A stretch of DNA of 64,000 nt from Pagrus major (lineage: Eukaryota; Chordata; Actinopteri; Spariformes; Sparidae), in assembly GCF_040436345.1 (NCBI RefSeq), contig NC_133237.1, positions 29,047,379-29,111,378 of the forward strand. Direction: 5' to 3'. This document shows, in pieces, positions 54,287 to 64,000 of the stretch. Each line of letters begins with the position of its first letter. The first letter of the stretch is position 1. The notes below the pieces were generated by a model that worked only from the letters and a program-made list of their open reading frames with translations, searched no databases and was not told the DNA's origin. Position numbers and translations under genes: made by a program.

Positions 54287-57261
54287 CTGAAACAGACGTC
54301 AGTTTAAGATGAAGTTCTTCAGGTGGTCTTTTCCCCTGGTTTTGGTCCTGGTCAGAGCTGGACTGAGATGCTTCAGGTGTGCTGTGTGCACCGTAGGGGA
54401 GTTCAGGTAACCTGGAACAGAGAACAGCAGATTGGCTAGCTGTCAGGACCAATCAGCCAATCAGAGGCCGTGTACCTGTGTGAGTCATCAAACCACAGAG
54501 AGTCTGATCCAGACTACAGCAGCAGAGACCTGGACCAGGACAGGTGAGTCACTGCAGGTTCATTCAGGTACACAATCCTCTCAGAGGAGAGTGAAACCGT
54601 TTATTTCTTCTGACAGAAACAAACATGAAGTTTAAATAAAAACTGACGTCTGATTTCAAAGAAACACTGATGAACTTTTAATTATGACAAATATTTTGAA
54701 ATCAGTGAATTGAATCAATTTATCTTCAAATGTTTGAATAATCTGAATATGATCAGTTATGAGAATAGTTTGATTTTATCTCAGATGTATTGATTTATTA
54801 TTATTATTATTGTTGTTGGTGGCTGCAGCAGATTTAAACTATGCCTATATATTATGTGTACATATGCAGTATGTATACTATAGTGTCATTGTGTGGTGTA
54901 TCTGCAATATGATAATTTATTGTAATTATAATGGAGCTACAGACTCCATAAGTGTTTGTTCAAATGTGATTAAAAAGCTGATTGATGAAGTATTTTTGTG
55001 AATTATTATTATTATTATAAATGAATCTCTCCTGTTTAATATATTTATATTTTTCGAATGTTCAGTTCAAGTACGATCAGTGAATCTTCAAACTGAACTG
55101 ATGTTTCTGGATGAATCCTCGATGATTCTTTAAAAAACCACAAAAACCATGAGAGTCATAATGTGATGATGTCACTGTTCAACAGGCCTGTTGTAGTTTT
55201 ATTCTGATGTGGAGGAGAAACGAACCCTGGACACACCATAACAGTGATGTGTTCACTGAGCGGAGGAAAAGTGAGAATGAGTGTCACAGTGAACGCAGTG
55301 ACTCATCATCTCCACCTCGTTTGTCCTGCAGACAAAAATGATTTCACAGTTTTTAACTAAAAAGAATCATTTTCTCAAGTTTTCATACATCAAAACTAAA
55401 ACAAATAAAGAATAAACCCTGTTGAACATGAGTTTGATATACCGAGTCAGAACCGTGTTTCTGTTGGCCGGCTCAGTCAGAGACGACGTCTGACCTGCAG
55501 CACACGGCGTCATGTGACGTTCTGTCTGTCATATTAACTCAAAGTGTCTCAGATGGAAACGTTCAGACTTAAGTTTCATTTCAGAGCTGTGAAACACAAA
55601 AAAGTGAGACTTTACGTGAAAGTTAATGTGACGTCACGTCCAATGAAAACGAGTGAGAGTGAAACAGATCAGTGATTCCAAACTTTTCTCTGTGAGCTGA
55701 AACAAAACTTGTTTCTGTTGTTCGTCAGATTTTCTGTTCGTCGCCTCGATGTGACGAAAGTTTCCACCGGAGCTGCAACACTCGACGTTTCTGACCGCGG
55801 TGAACGAGGAAATTCGACGCGTAGGAAACATGTTAGCGGTAACTGTGAGCTGTCGTCATCAAGCTTCAAATGTAACGTGTTTATTTATTTATTCATTTAT
55901 TTATTTATGACATTTGATTGTGTGTGTACATGTTGATGAACATGAAGTTTAAAAGCAGCCGGTGAACTGGTGTCATCAGTTCTCAGAAAACGTTAACGTG
56001 ATCAGAAAGAAGCTGTTTGACGAGTTACGACAGAAACAAGAGAAATGGAGGAAGTACTCGGATACTTTACTACAGTAAAAGTACTGATACCACACTTTAA
56101 AAATACTCAAGTAAAAGTCCTGAATTTGAGTAGAATCAGTAAAATGTAGTTAAAGCATTAAATATATTCAGTTTGGAGACATTTATCTAACAATTTTAGT
56201 TACTAGTTACTTTTCAGAATAGATTTTACAAACAAACCTGTGAATAATAAATTAAATGTTACAGATTAAACTACCAAACATTTTGTTATCATGATAAACA
56301 TACAATTATATGAAAATATCTATATTTTTTTCTATTTTTTTATTTCATTAACTTTTAGTTGTAATTGAGTATTTGTACAACCTCTGGCTGGAAGTATTCA
56401 AACTCTGTACTTCAGTAAAAGTACTAATATCACAAAAATTAAAGTTAAAGTCCTGCACTGAAAATGTTTCGTCATTAAAAGTATCATCAGGAAAATGTAG
56501 TTATTCAAAGTACTTTTACTTGAGGACTGTACTTCAGTGCAGTTTTGAGGTACTTGTATTTTATAGTAGAAAATATTTTTACTTCACTACATTTTTCTGA
56601 CAGCTTTAGTTACTAGATAAGTTTATAGACGACAGCACAATATATATAAGAATATAATACAAGTATTTAGTTGGTGGTACTCACATCCTTTACTAAAACT
56701 ACTAATATCACAAAAATACTCTGTTACAAGTTAAAGTCCTGCACTGAAAATGTTTCTTCAGTCAAAGTATCATCAGGAAAATGTAGTTGAAGTATTGTCA
56801 GTAAAAGTATTGATTGTTTTTACAGGAAACAGAGTTGATCAGTAATCAACGAATGGACTGATCGTTACAGCTGCACTTGTACTAACTGTTGAGTAAACTA
56901 GTAACTGAAGCTGTCCAGTAAATGTAATGGAGTAAATGTAATGGAGTAAAAAGACTCTACCTCAAATCTGTACTCAAGTAAAATACTCGAGTTACTGTGG
57001 GCTACTTAGTTACTTTCCAGCTCCGAAAAACACAAATAAACAAAAAATAAACATAAATATGTTTTAAATATTTGTTGTCCTGATAAATTTAAAAATTAAG
57101 AAAAATAAAAACAAACAATATAACATATATATAATATATATATTACATATATATATAATATATAATATATATAAATATTTCCTGTTTGTTTCCTCGATAT
57201 TATAATTTATATAAACTTAAATCTTCTGCATCAAAAACATGAACGGATGAAATAAACTCAC
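54287..57261. other. Proposed leader intron of the IFNc-like gene, with dispersed repeats
   Basis: No coding exon was recognised on either strand. 56042-57010 is made of several fragments of a common fish repeat (AAGTAAAAGTACTGATA, TTAAAGTCCTGCACTGAAAA, AAAATGTAGTT, ending GGGCTACTTAGTTACTTTCC). 57115-57180 is AT-rich (ATATATAATA). The rest is unique. Confidence 0.6.
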
Positions 57262-57370
57262 CCGATGAGCCGCAGTGAAGTCCTGGAAGTCTTGAAAGTC
57301 CTGGAGGTGCTGAAGGTTCTGGCCCCTCTGGTTCTGGTTCTGGTCCCTGTGGCAGCTGGTTCTTGTGGTT
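57262..57370 (-). other. Proposed non-coding leader exon of the IFNc-like gene
   Basis: On the minus strand the sequence about 30 bases after the TATA-like box has no ATG and ends CTCATCGG|GTGAGT, a strong donor (boundary 57262/57261). It is rich in CCAGAACCAGAACC, a phrase also present just before the ATG in the coding exon. The transcription start is only estimated from the TATA position. Confidence 0.5.
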
Positions 57371-57393
57371 CTGGTGATTGTCTCTGTCACGTC

Positions 57394-57473
57394 GGCTTTT
57401 AAATGAAGCTCCAGAAACTGAAACTCTGATGTCTTCAAAGCAAAATCAAAGCAAAAAAATTGGAAATTTCCCC
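57394..57473 (-). promoter_or_regulatory. Candidate interferon promoter: NF-kB site, ISRE, TATA-like box
   Basis: Reading the minus strand: GGGGAAATTTCC (57473-57462) is an excellent NF-kB site; AGTTTCAGTTTC (57425-57414), GAAACTGAAACT on the plus strand, is a perfect ISRE/IRF site; TTTAAAAG (57403-57396) is a TATA-like box 11 bases further on. Order and spacing fit a virus-inducible type I IFN promoter. No other minus-strand gene start is evident nearby. Confidence 0.6.
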
Positions 57474-59150
57474 TTTCAACCCTAACCTCACCCGCTTTCC
57501 TCACCCCTCACCCTTCCCCTCCCCTCCCCTCCCCCTCCGAGGCATCTTACGATGACTGTTAACACAAAACCACACAGTGACACAAGAACAAACAAACAAC
57601 AAGAACAAACCAACAAAAAAAATAATCTGGATTGTTTCAGGAGGAAAATACACCAAATGTCCAAAAGTATCTAGACACCTGAACCCAGCTACTGTATTCA
57701 TTTATATGGAGTTAGGGACAAACCGTGTCCATATAGTTTTGGCCAGATAGAGTTCAGTTTCAGTTAATTTCCCTCAGACCTCATCATTGCTAAAATACAC
57801 TATATGGCCAAAAGTAAGTGGACGCCTAATTTCAATTAATCAATCAATTTTATTTAAAGAGCATGATCACCATACGGCATGTTCTCAATACACTTTACAA
57901 TTAAAAAGTGTTCAGATTGTTAATTTTAGGATTAGGGAGAAATGAATGGAAACATGTAAAGACTGTAATATAGTTTCCTGCAGGAAAATGTTACAAAGTT
58001 ATCAAGAGTGAAATCTGCTTATAATTTAACAACACTGGAGCTTTTAGGGAAACATTTGGAGGTTAACCTCATGGTTTCATTCAGGGATTTTATTGTTTTA
58101 ATTCAGGGAGACTTTATCAGTAATCTGCTCAGTTTAAGGTGGATTTTAAGGGATAAAAGCACCTAAAACTTGGACCTTTAAACGGGCCAAGAGATCAACT
58201 GAAGGGTCAGAGAAAGAAGAAAATTATTGTTCAGAAGCTTCAATTCATGATTGTTTTCCTCAACTTTACTTTTTTTAAGTTTTTTGTTTTCACGTCTCAG
58301 AAAACTAAAGATAAATAAAAGAATCTGACATTCTTATATCTTATCATATATTCTTATATATTTTTAAAATCTCTTCCTTGATGAGGTGCTGACACCAGGT
58401 CCACTTCATACAGGGTGAACAGCAGCGGTTGGAAACAGTGGACGGACAGATTGTGCTGATTCAGATTCAGATGCTGTCTCATGAACTTTTCCCCATTATT
58501 TCATCGTAAGGAGCCGAGAACTCTCGCGTGTTCGATTCCACTTTGCATATCTTCATGTTTCTGTATGAATCAAAGTAAACTGTCGTCACACATTCAGACT
58601 CATTCAGGATGCGGTTTAACCCCCGAAATCTTCAGTTTACATTTACAGAGAAGAGTCAACAGAGAGAGGGGAGAAAAGAAAGACGGCACTGAGTTTGAGA
58701 CGGACCGAGGCAGGAAGTGGAGGCTCAGTTTACATTTAGACAGAACAGAAAGAAGGACGGATGAGCGAGTCGAGGATCTGACTGTGACAACAGGAAGGAA
58801 ACCACGTAACTCCTTCTACAACTTCAGTCTGAATGACTGTCAGCTGCTGTTTGTAGAGAAATGTAGAGAAGGAAAGTCCTCCTCATTCAGTTTCCACTTT
58901 CAGGACAAATGATGAAACCAAAGTGCCTGCAGGCTCGTCAGTTAATCAGCTGCGTCAGCACATTTTCCACCGTTAAATAATCAAGAGTCACATCGTTAAA
59001 ATATCTATGAACATGTTTCAACATCACAGTTACATGATCGATTCAGTGCTAACGTGAAATAATAATAAATATCTGCTGGTTGTACCTCAGCCATGGACAT
59101 GTTATTAGATACTTATAGGCCTACCTGTACACACATATGGAAAATATTCC
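57474..59150. other. Intergenic between the interferon genes
   Basis: CT-rich run (57505-57535). Short pieces of fish transposon ends: GTCCAAAAGTATCTAGACAC near 57659 and CACTATATGGCCAAAAGTAA near 57798. A dispersed-repeat piece ATCAATCAATTTTATTTAAA at 57841-57860. The remainder is unique; an open frame at 58481-58912 has no recognisable domain. Confidence 0.55.
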
Positions 59151-59154
59151 TCTT

Positions 59155-60935
59155 TCTGTCTCTTTGAGCTGATTTCTGTCTCTTTGTAGCTGATTTCTGT
59201 GTCTTTGTAGCTGATTTCTGTGTCTTTGTAGCTGATATCTGGCTCTTTGTAGCTGATTTCTGGCTCTTTGTAGCTGATTTCTGTGTCTTTGTAGCTGATT
59301 TCTGTGTCTTTGTGGCTGATTTCTGTGTCTTTGTAGCTGATTTCTGTGTCTTTGTAGCTGATTTCTGTCTCTTTGTAGCTGATTTCTGTGTCTTTGTGGC
59401 TGATTTCTGTGTCTTTGTAGCTGATTTCTGTGTCTTTGTAGCTGATATCTGGCTCTTTGTAGCTGATTTCTGTGTCTTTGTAGCTGATTTCTGTCTCTTT
59501 GAGCTGATTTGAGGGCCTTTAGGTCAGCGGACCGAGCAGAACTCAAGCATGTTCAAAGAGAACTTAAACACAGCATCAGGGAGAGTAAGGACAACTACAG
59601 GAGAAAACTGGAACACAAACTGGAGAACAACAACACCAGGGACGTATGGAGTGGGATGAGAGAGATAACCGGCTTCCAGAGGAAAGGTGGAGGAGCAGCT
59701 GAAGGAAATGAACAACGAGCATGACTACAGGCTGGTCACACTGACCTCTCACATCATGAAGGTCATAGAGAGACTAATTCTAGCTCACCTCAGACCCCTA
59801 GTGTGCCCATCACAGGATCCCCTACAGTTTGCATATCAGCCCCATGTTGGGGTCGATGATGCAATCATATACCTGCTGCAGGAAGCCTACTCCGCGTCAT
59901 GTTCTTTGACTTCTCCAGCGCCTTCAAGACCATCCAGCCCAGGCTGCTGAAGGCCAAACTGGAGAACATGCAGGTGGATTCTCCGCTCGTCACATGGGTC
60001 GATGACTATCTGACAGGCAGACCGCAGTTTGTGAGATTACAGAACTGTGCTGTCTCCCTTCCTCTTCACCAGCTACACTGCAGACTTTAAGTACCGCACT
60101 GAGTCGTGTCATCTGCAGAAATTCTCTGATGACATGGCCATTGTGGGGCGTGTAGAGGGCAGGAGGGAGGGTGAGTTCAGGGACCTAGCCGACAGTTTTG
60201 TTAAGTGGTGTGGGGAGAACCACCTGCAGCTGAACGTGGTGAAGGCGAAAGAGATGGTGGTGGACTTCAGGAGGAACCAGCCCTCGCCCTCTCCAGTCTG
60301 CATTGGTGTGAAAGATGTTGACATTGTGGACTCAAACAAAGACCTGGGTGTTGTGCTGGACAATAAACTGGAGTGGTCTTGATTTCTGTGTCTTTGTAGC
60401 TGATTTCTGTCTCTTTGTAGTTTATATCTGTCTCTTTGTAGCTGATGTGTCTCTTTGTAGCTGATTTCTGTGTCTTTGTAGCTGATATCTGTCTCTTTGT
60501 AGCTGATATCTGTGTCTTTGTAGCTGATTTCTGTGTCTTTGTAGCTGATATCTGTCTCTTTGTAGCTGATATCTGTGTCTTTGACTTGATTTCTGTCTCT
60601 CTGTAGCTGATTTCTGTCTCTTTGTAGCTGATTTCTGTCTCTTTGTAGCTGATTTCTGTCTCTTTGTAGCTGATTTCTGTGTCTTTGTAGCTGATATCTG
60701 TCTCTTTGTAGTTTATATTTGTCTCTTTGTAGCTGATTTCTGTGTCTTTGTAGCTGATTTCTGGCTCTTTGTAGCTGATTTCTGTCTCTTTGTAGCTGAT
60801 ATCTATCTCTTTGTAGCTGATTTCTGTGTCTTTGTGGCTGATTTCTGTGTCTTTGTGGCTGATTTCTGTGTCTTTGTAGCTGATATCTGGCTCTTTGTAG
60901 CTGATTTCTGTGTCTTTGACTTGATTTCTGTCTCT
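59155..60935. repeat. 21-bp GCTGATTTCTGTGTCTTTGTA VNTR, split by a LINE fragment
   Basis: Left block 59155-59512 and right block 60380-60935 consist of a 21-base unit (variants GCTGATATCTGGCTC..., TTTATATCTGTCTC...). The LINE fragment at 59513-60379 lies between them. Open frames on both strands derive from the 21-base periodicity. Confidence 0.9.
59513..60379 (+). mobile_element. LINE (L2/CR1-type) reverse transcriptase fragment inside the VNTR
   Basis: Plus strand, in several frames: AFRSADRAELKHVQRELKHS and DNYRRKLEHKLENNNTRDVW, then [90 protein letters not shown] (catalytic box) and DLGVVLDNKLEWS. Several deletions and frameshifts are present, for example between ITGFQRK and the RT start and just before the GAPQG region. 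It is related to, but distinct from, the LINE at 38645-41300. Dead. Confidence 0.85.
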
Positions 60936-61029
60936 GTGGCCATCATATGTCTCTTTTGTTTTGTGACTTTTGTATGTATTAATTATGTATAAATTCACTT
61001 TCACATTTAATTTGCATTATATTTATTGA

Positions 61030-61100
61030 TTTATTTATCAGAATGAGAATCATCAGAAATACTTTATTGATCCACGCACATGGAGGAAATTGTGTATGTG
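61030..61100 (-). mobile_element. LINE 3' end remnant
   Basis: AGAAATACTTTATTGATCCA followed by GAGGAAATTG is the common reverse-complemented 3' terminus of fish CR1/L2/Rex-like LINEs. No coding part is attached. Confidence 0.55.
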
Positions 61101-62071
61101 ACGTCAATTATATGTCTGTTTGTATTTTTTCCCTTGTTCATTCCACAAACTTATTTATTTCTGTATTTTCTGTTGATATTCCTTCATCCAGTTGTGTTTC
61201 ATAATACAAATGAGGATGCTGTTGTAGGGACCCACAGATGAAGTCATTCATTTTGGATTTCAAAATGGACTCTGAACTGAACTCAGTTCCCCAGAAATCC
61301 CCAGTCTTCACACCTTGATGCAAAGACTGCCAAGAGATGCAGCTTTAGGCTGCTATTGGTCAGGGTGACAGACCCCCCACTGAGCAGACAGTCAAAACTC
61401 CAGCTCCTTGCTTTGTTCTCTCTCTTCTCCACCTCCTGGATTCTTCTGGGCCCCCAGCTCTTCTCCTGAGAGCTGTCAGCTGCATTTCCAGCAGGCCCAA
61501 AGAACTTCTCCCCACTGCAGCGACACAAGGTCCTGCTATTCCAGCTCAGTTAGTGCCAGCAGCTGCAACACAAAGCTTACCAGCTAACTCCACAATCCAG
61601 GGAACACAAAGCAAGTTAGCACTGAGTTGCTATCCCTGCAAAGGAAAGGAGTGACCAGTTTCCTCCGTCCGCGGTCTTTCATCAGACAATGCACAGCAAG
61701 AACTGTACCGTTCAACATTGAGATCACAACCTTCTCCTGCTTGGCTCATCAGCTAAGGAACCATCAGCAGCTTTTCTTCAAAGACTGGTAACGCTGAACT
61801 GGGCCTAGATAGCACACAGCATAGCATAGCATATCACAGCTATATTTTTGAGTCTCTGAAGTCATTTTGTTGGTCTTCATTGGAAAGGTTTTCATAAAAA
61901 TACTTAAGGTAGTTCAAGTAAATCAGTGGAAGTACACAAATATTATTATCAGCTTCATGTATTTATATAATCAGCAGTAAAAAAAAACAAGTTATCATCA
62001 GTTCATCATAACATCGTTAACAAGATACTTTCTGATTTCTAGCTGCACATCAATAAATACAAACTGTTCAA

Positions 62072-62106
<35 letters not shown>

Positions 62107-62213
62107 ATAGGATGAGATCATCAATAGAAACATGATCACAGATCAATAAGTGTCTCGTGGAGCAGAGTTTGTCTCTCACAGAGAAACAGAATCAGACTCA
62201 TGGATGAGACGTG
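61101..62213. other. Spacer and 3' region of the right-hand interferon gene
   Basis: Unique, moderately GC-rich sequence to about 61810 without a recognisable gene, an ATAGCATAGCATA patch near 61823, then AT-rich sequence with a (TAAA)n microsatellite at 62072-62109. Confidence 0.55.
62072..62109 (-). promoter_or_regulatory. (ATTT)n AU-rich element in the 3' UTR of the IFNd-like gene
   Basis: A perfect (AAAT)n microsatellite which, on the mRNA strand, is ATTTATTTATTT about 105-140 bases after the stop. It would act as an array of overlapping AUUUA instability motifs. Confidence 0.5.
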
Positions 62214-63412
62214 TCAGAGCTGCTGCTGAGTCTTTGCAGAGCGCCTCCTGATGGACGCCACCAGCAGGTACAACCGGTCCAGGTGCAGTTTAGTTTCCTT
62301 CCGGATCAGCTCCCAGGACGCAGTACTACCACCCTGTACACACACAACTACAGTCAGTACTACTACTTTCAGCCAGTACACACAGTGATACAGCGAGTAC
62401 TACAGCAGTACTTGTACTCACAGTGTGGTACACAGTACATGTCTCCAGCCTCCTGTAGTACTTCCTCAGTCTGCTGTCTGCTGAGCTGTTAGTCGACACC
62501 TGCAGACAGAAACACAGTGCAGATTGTTTCTCTGTGTTCGCTTCAACACATTAAAGGAAACGAAGCGGAAACACTAAGAGGAGTTGAAGTGGCAGCTGAA
62601 GCAGAAATACTGAGAAGCTGAAGTGGCAGCTGAAGCAGAAACACTGAGAGGAGCTGAAGTGGCAGCTGAAGCAGAAACACTGAGAGGAGCTGAAGTGGCA
62701 GCTGAAGCAGAAACACTGAGAGGAGCTGAAGTGGCAGCTGAAGCAGAAACACTGACAGATGCTGAGTTTCAGTGTTTGTTGAAGTCAAACTGCTGAGAGG
62801 TGCTGAACGTTATATAAACGTTAGTTGAAGTCCTGAAAGGAGTTGATGTGACAAGTCTGACAACTGAAAGAAAACAGTTGAACTGTTGACTGAAACACAT
62901 GAGCTGAAGTGGTCAAAGGAGTTGAAGCGTCCGTCTGTCTGTCTACTCACACAGGTGTTGAGTCCGTCTATCTGGCGGTCGATGACCGTCAGGAAGTGTT
63001 CGGTCTCGACGGTATCCCAGGTAGCGGAGGACAGGTTGTCATGGTGATAGAGATCAGAAATCAGCTCCAGACTGTCTCTGATGAAAACCAACTGAGACTC
63101 CACCTGGAGAGAGAGAGGGAGACAGGAGTGAATTCTAGCTTTCTGATTGGCTGATAGAGCTGATGTCATCAGTTGATGTGTTTGCATGTAAATGTGTCCT
63201 GAAGTGTGTCGGTGTGAACATGTGAAGAATAATAAAGGACCTGAACAACAGAAATGATCTGAAGGGAAAGTCAGTGAGCTCACTGCTGACAGTCTGCAGC
63301 TCAAACACTTCACTGAAAGGAGTTCAAGTGAAGCCGGAGACAACCAAACACTGAATACAGCTGAAGTGAAAGTGCTGAAGTGTCAGATTGACTGACTGAC
63401 TGACTGACTGAC

Positions 63413-63445
<33 letters not shown>

Positions 63446-63522
63446 ACCTTATCCCTCTGTATCCGTCTGTAGAGTTTGTCTGGAAAGGGAACTGGACTCT
63501 CCTGATCAGTCAGCTGACCACC
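62214..63522 (-). CDS. Type I interferon, group I / IFNd-like, exons 2-5 (partial)
   Basis: Exons on the minus strand: 63522-63448, 63103-62951, 62499-62422 and 62333-62214, all phase 0, 141 residues. Exon 2 starts GGQLTDQESPVPFPDKLYRR, the usual second exon of fish IFN; exon 3 gives VESQLVFIRDSLELISDLYH, DNLSSATWDTVETEHFLTVI and ends LNTC; exon 4 VSTNSSADSRLRKYYRRLET; exon 5 GGSTASWELIRKETKLHLDR and LLVASIRRRSAKTQQQL. The VSTN..ADSRLR and STASWE blocks are characteristic of group I fish interferons. Exon 3 is 51 codons, exactly as in the neighbouring IFNc-like gene. One conserved Cys (NTC) and an extra Cys in exon 4 are visible. Exon 1 with signal peptide is not found up to 64000, so it lies beyond the window. 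Same orientation as the first gene: a tandem cluster. Confidence 0.88.
62563..62762. repeat. 36-bp tandem repeat in IFNd-like intron 3
   Basis: About five units of GCTGAAGTGGCAGCTGAAGC plus AGAAACACTGAGAGGA. On the minus strand it gives a Leu/Gln/Ser-rich frame that is not part of the gene. Confidence 0.9.
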
Positions 63523-64000
63523 CTGAAACAACAACAGATGACACTTCAATATACCACAAACTGCTGGAAACTGAAGTGGTTCCACTGGTCTACATGAAGG
63601 AGGAACTGAATAAGTAAAAACGTTCAACGATCAATACCGAACTCTTGCAATAATTTTTCTTACCTACAAACATTTTTGAAATAACATTATGTAAACAAAT
63701 CTGACAAAATACTGAATAATATCAATTCTGTGTGTGCAAATGTTTCCTGAATGAATTTGTCTATACATGTAAACATGTAGAGTTTATCTTATATTGACAT
63801 TTTCTCTGTGATCTGATCATTTTCTTATCAGTCCTCGTTGTCTCAGATGTGACAGATGCTTGCTGCTGTTGTACTTTGTTAAAACTCCACTAGATGTCAC
63901 TAACAAGCCCGCAGCAGCTTTAAAGGGCCACTTCATAGTTTTTAACAGTCACATGAGCAGCAGTGTGTTATTGTCTTTAATCATTCGTCCTGTTTCACTG
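63523..64000 (-). other. Intron 1 (part) of the IFNd-like gene
   Basis: Unique AT-rich sequence. No signal-peptide exon was found on the minus strand, so intron 1 is at least 478 bases. A (TGAC)n/(TGAT)n tract at 63390-63440 lies just beyond, in intron 2. Confidence 0.6.

Noticed and set aside
53885-54635. Proximal interferon promoter just upstream of the IFNc-like ATG
   Set aside because: No clear TATA, NF-kB or ISRE was found there on the minus strand; the block at 57394-57473 is far better.
58481-58912. 143-codon open frame between the interferon genes
   Set aside because: No recognisable domain, no splice context or homologue known to me; chance length in this composition is plausible.

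Overview
This window is vertebrate nuclear DNA, almost certainly from a teleost fish, probably a spiny-rayed (percomorph-like) species. The evidence is long spliced genes with GT-AG introns, very dense (CA)n/(GT)n and minisatellite repeats, fish-type LINEs, SINEs and DNA transposons, and five-exon type I interferon genes, an arrangement known in fish but not in mammals. There is one 100-base assembly gap (3350-3449). No prokaryotic, viral or CRISPR feature was seen.

Layout. 1-7100 is a repeat block: a Tx1-like LINE remnant, two plus-strand LINE 3' ends, and three minus-strand, 5'-truncated copies of a related LINE separated by a (CT)n-based minisatellite. 7535-7975 is a CpG-rich segment that may be the promoter and first exon of a minus-strand gene running off the left edge. 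8.1-13.2 kb holds a 1.9 kb minisatellite, a deleted PIF/Harbinger transposon and a purine-rich tract. 13504-18147 is a Tc1/mariner-type transposon whose transposase gene is split by a second, related transposon (14594-17225) with an uninterrupted three-exon transposase gene. 18824-20031 is an aquaporin-like gene in which the exon for the second NPA motif cannot be found.

21264-43410 is integrin alpha-IIb (itga2b), read here as 31 in-phase exons (about 1021 aa). Its introns carry a full-length but broken L1 with a 17-bp target duplication, a 2.6 kb inverted-repeat element, a deleted L2-like LINE with an internal 28-bp satellite, a SINE and many VNTRs. Several acceptors are preceded by (GT)n instead of a pyrimidine tract, and some of those introns begin with (CA)n. 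44687-49110 is a synaptogyrin gene closest to syngr1, with two alternative last exons.

The right end holds two type I interferon genes on the minus strand. The first (52117-54202, 199 aa, six mature cysteines, group II / IFNc-like) is complete in five coding exons. About 3.2 kb upstream is a candidate promoter with an NF-kB site, an ISRE and a TATA-like box, followed by an ATG-free leader exon with a good donor. The second (62214-63522, group I / IFNd-like) shows exons 2-5; exon 1 lies beyond the window. Both have AUUUA-rich sequence downstream of the stop on the mRNA strand. The gene order aquaporin, itga2b, syngr, interferon cluster is a usable synteny block.

Exon boundaries were read by eye from splice consensus, reading-frame phase and recalled similarity to known families; no search was run.
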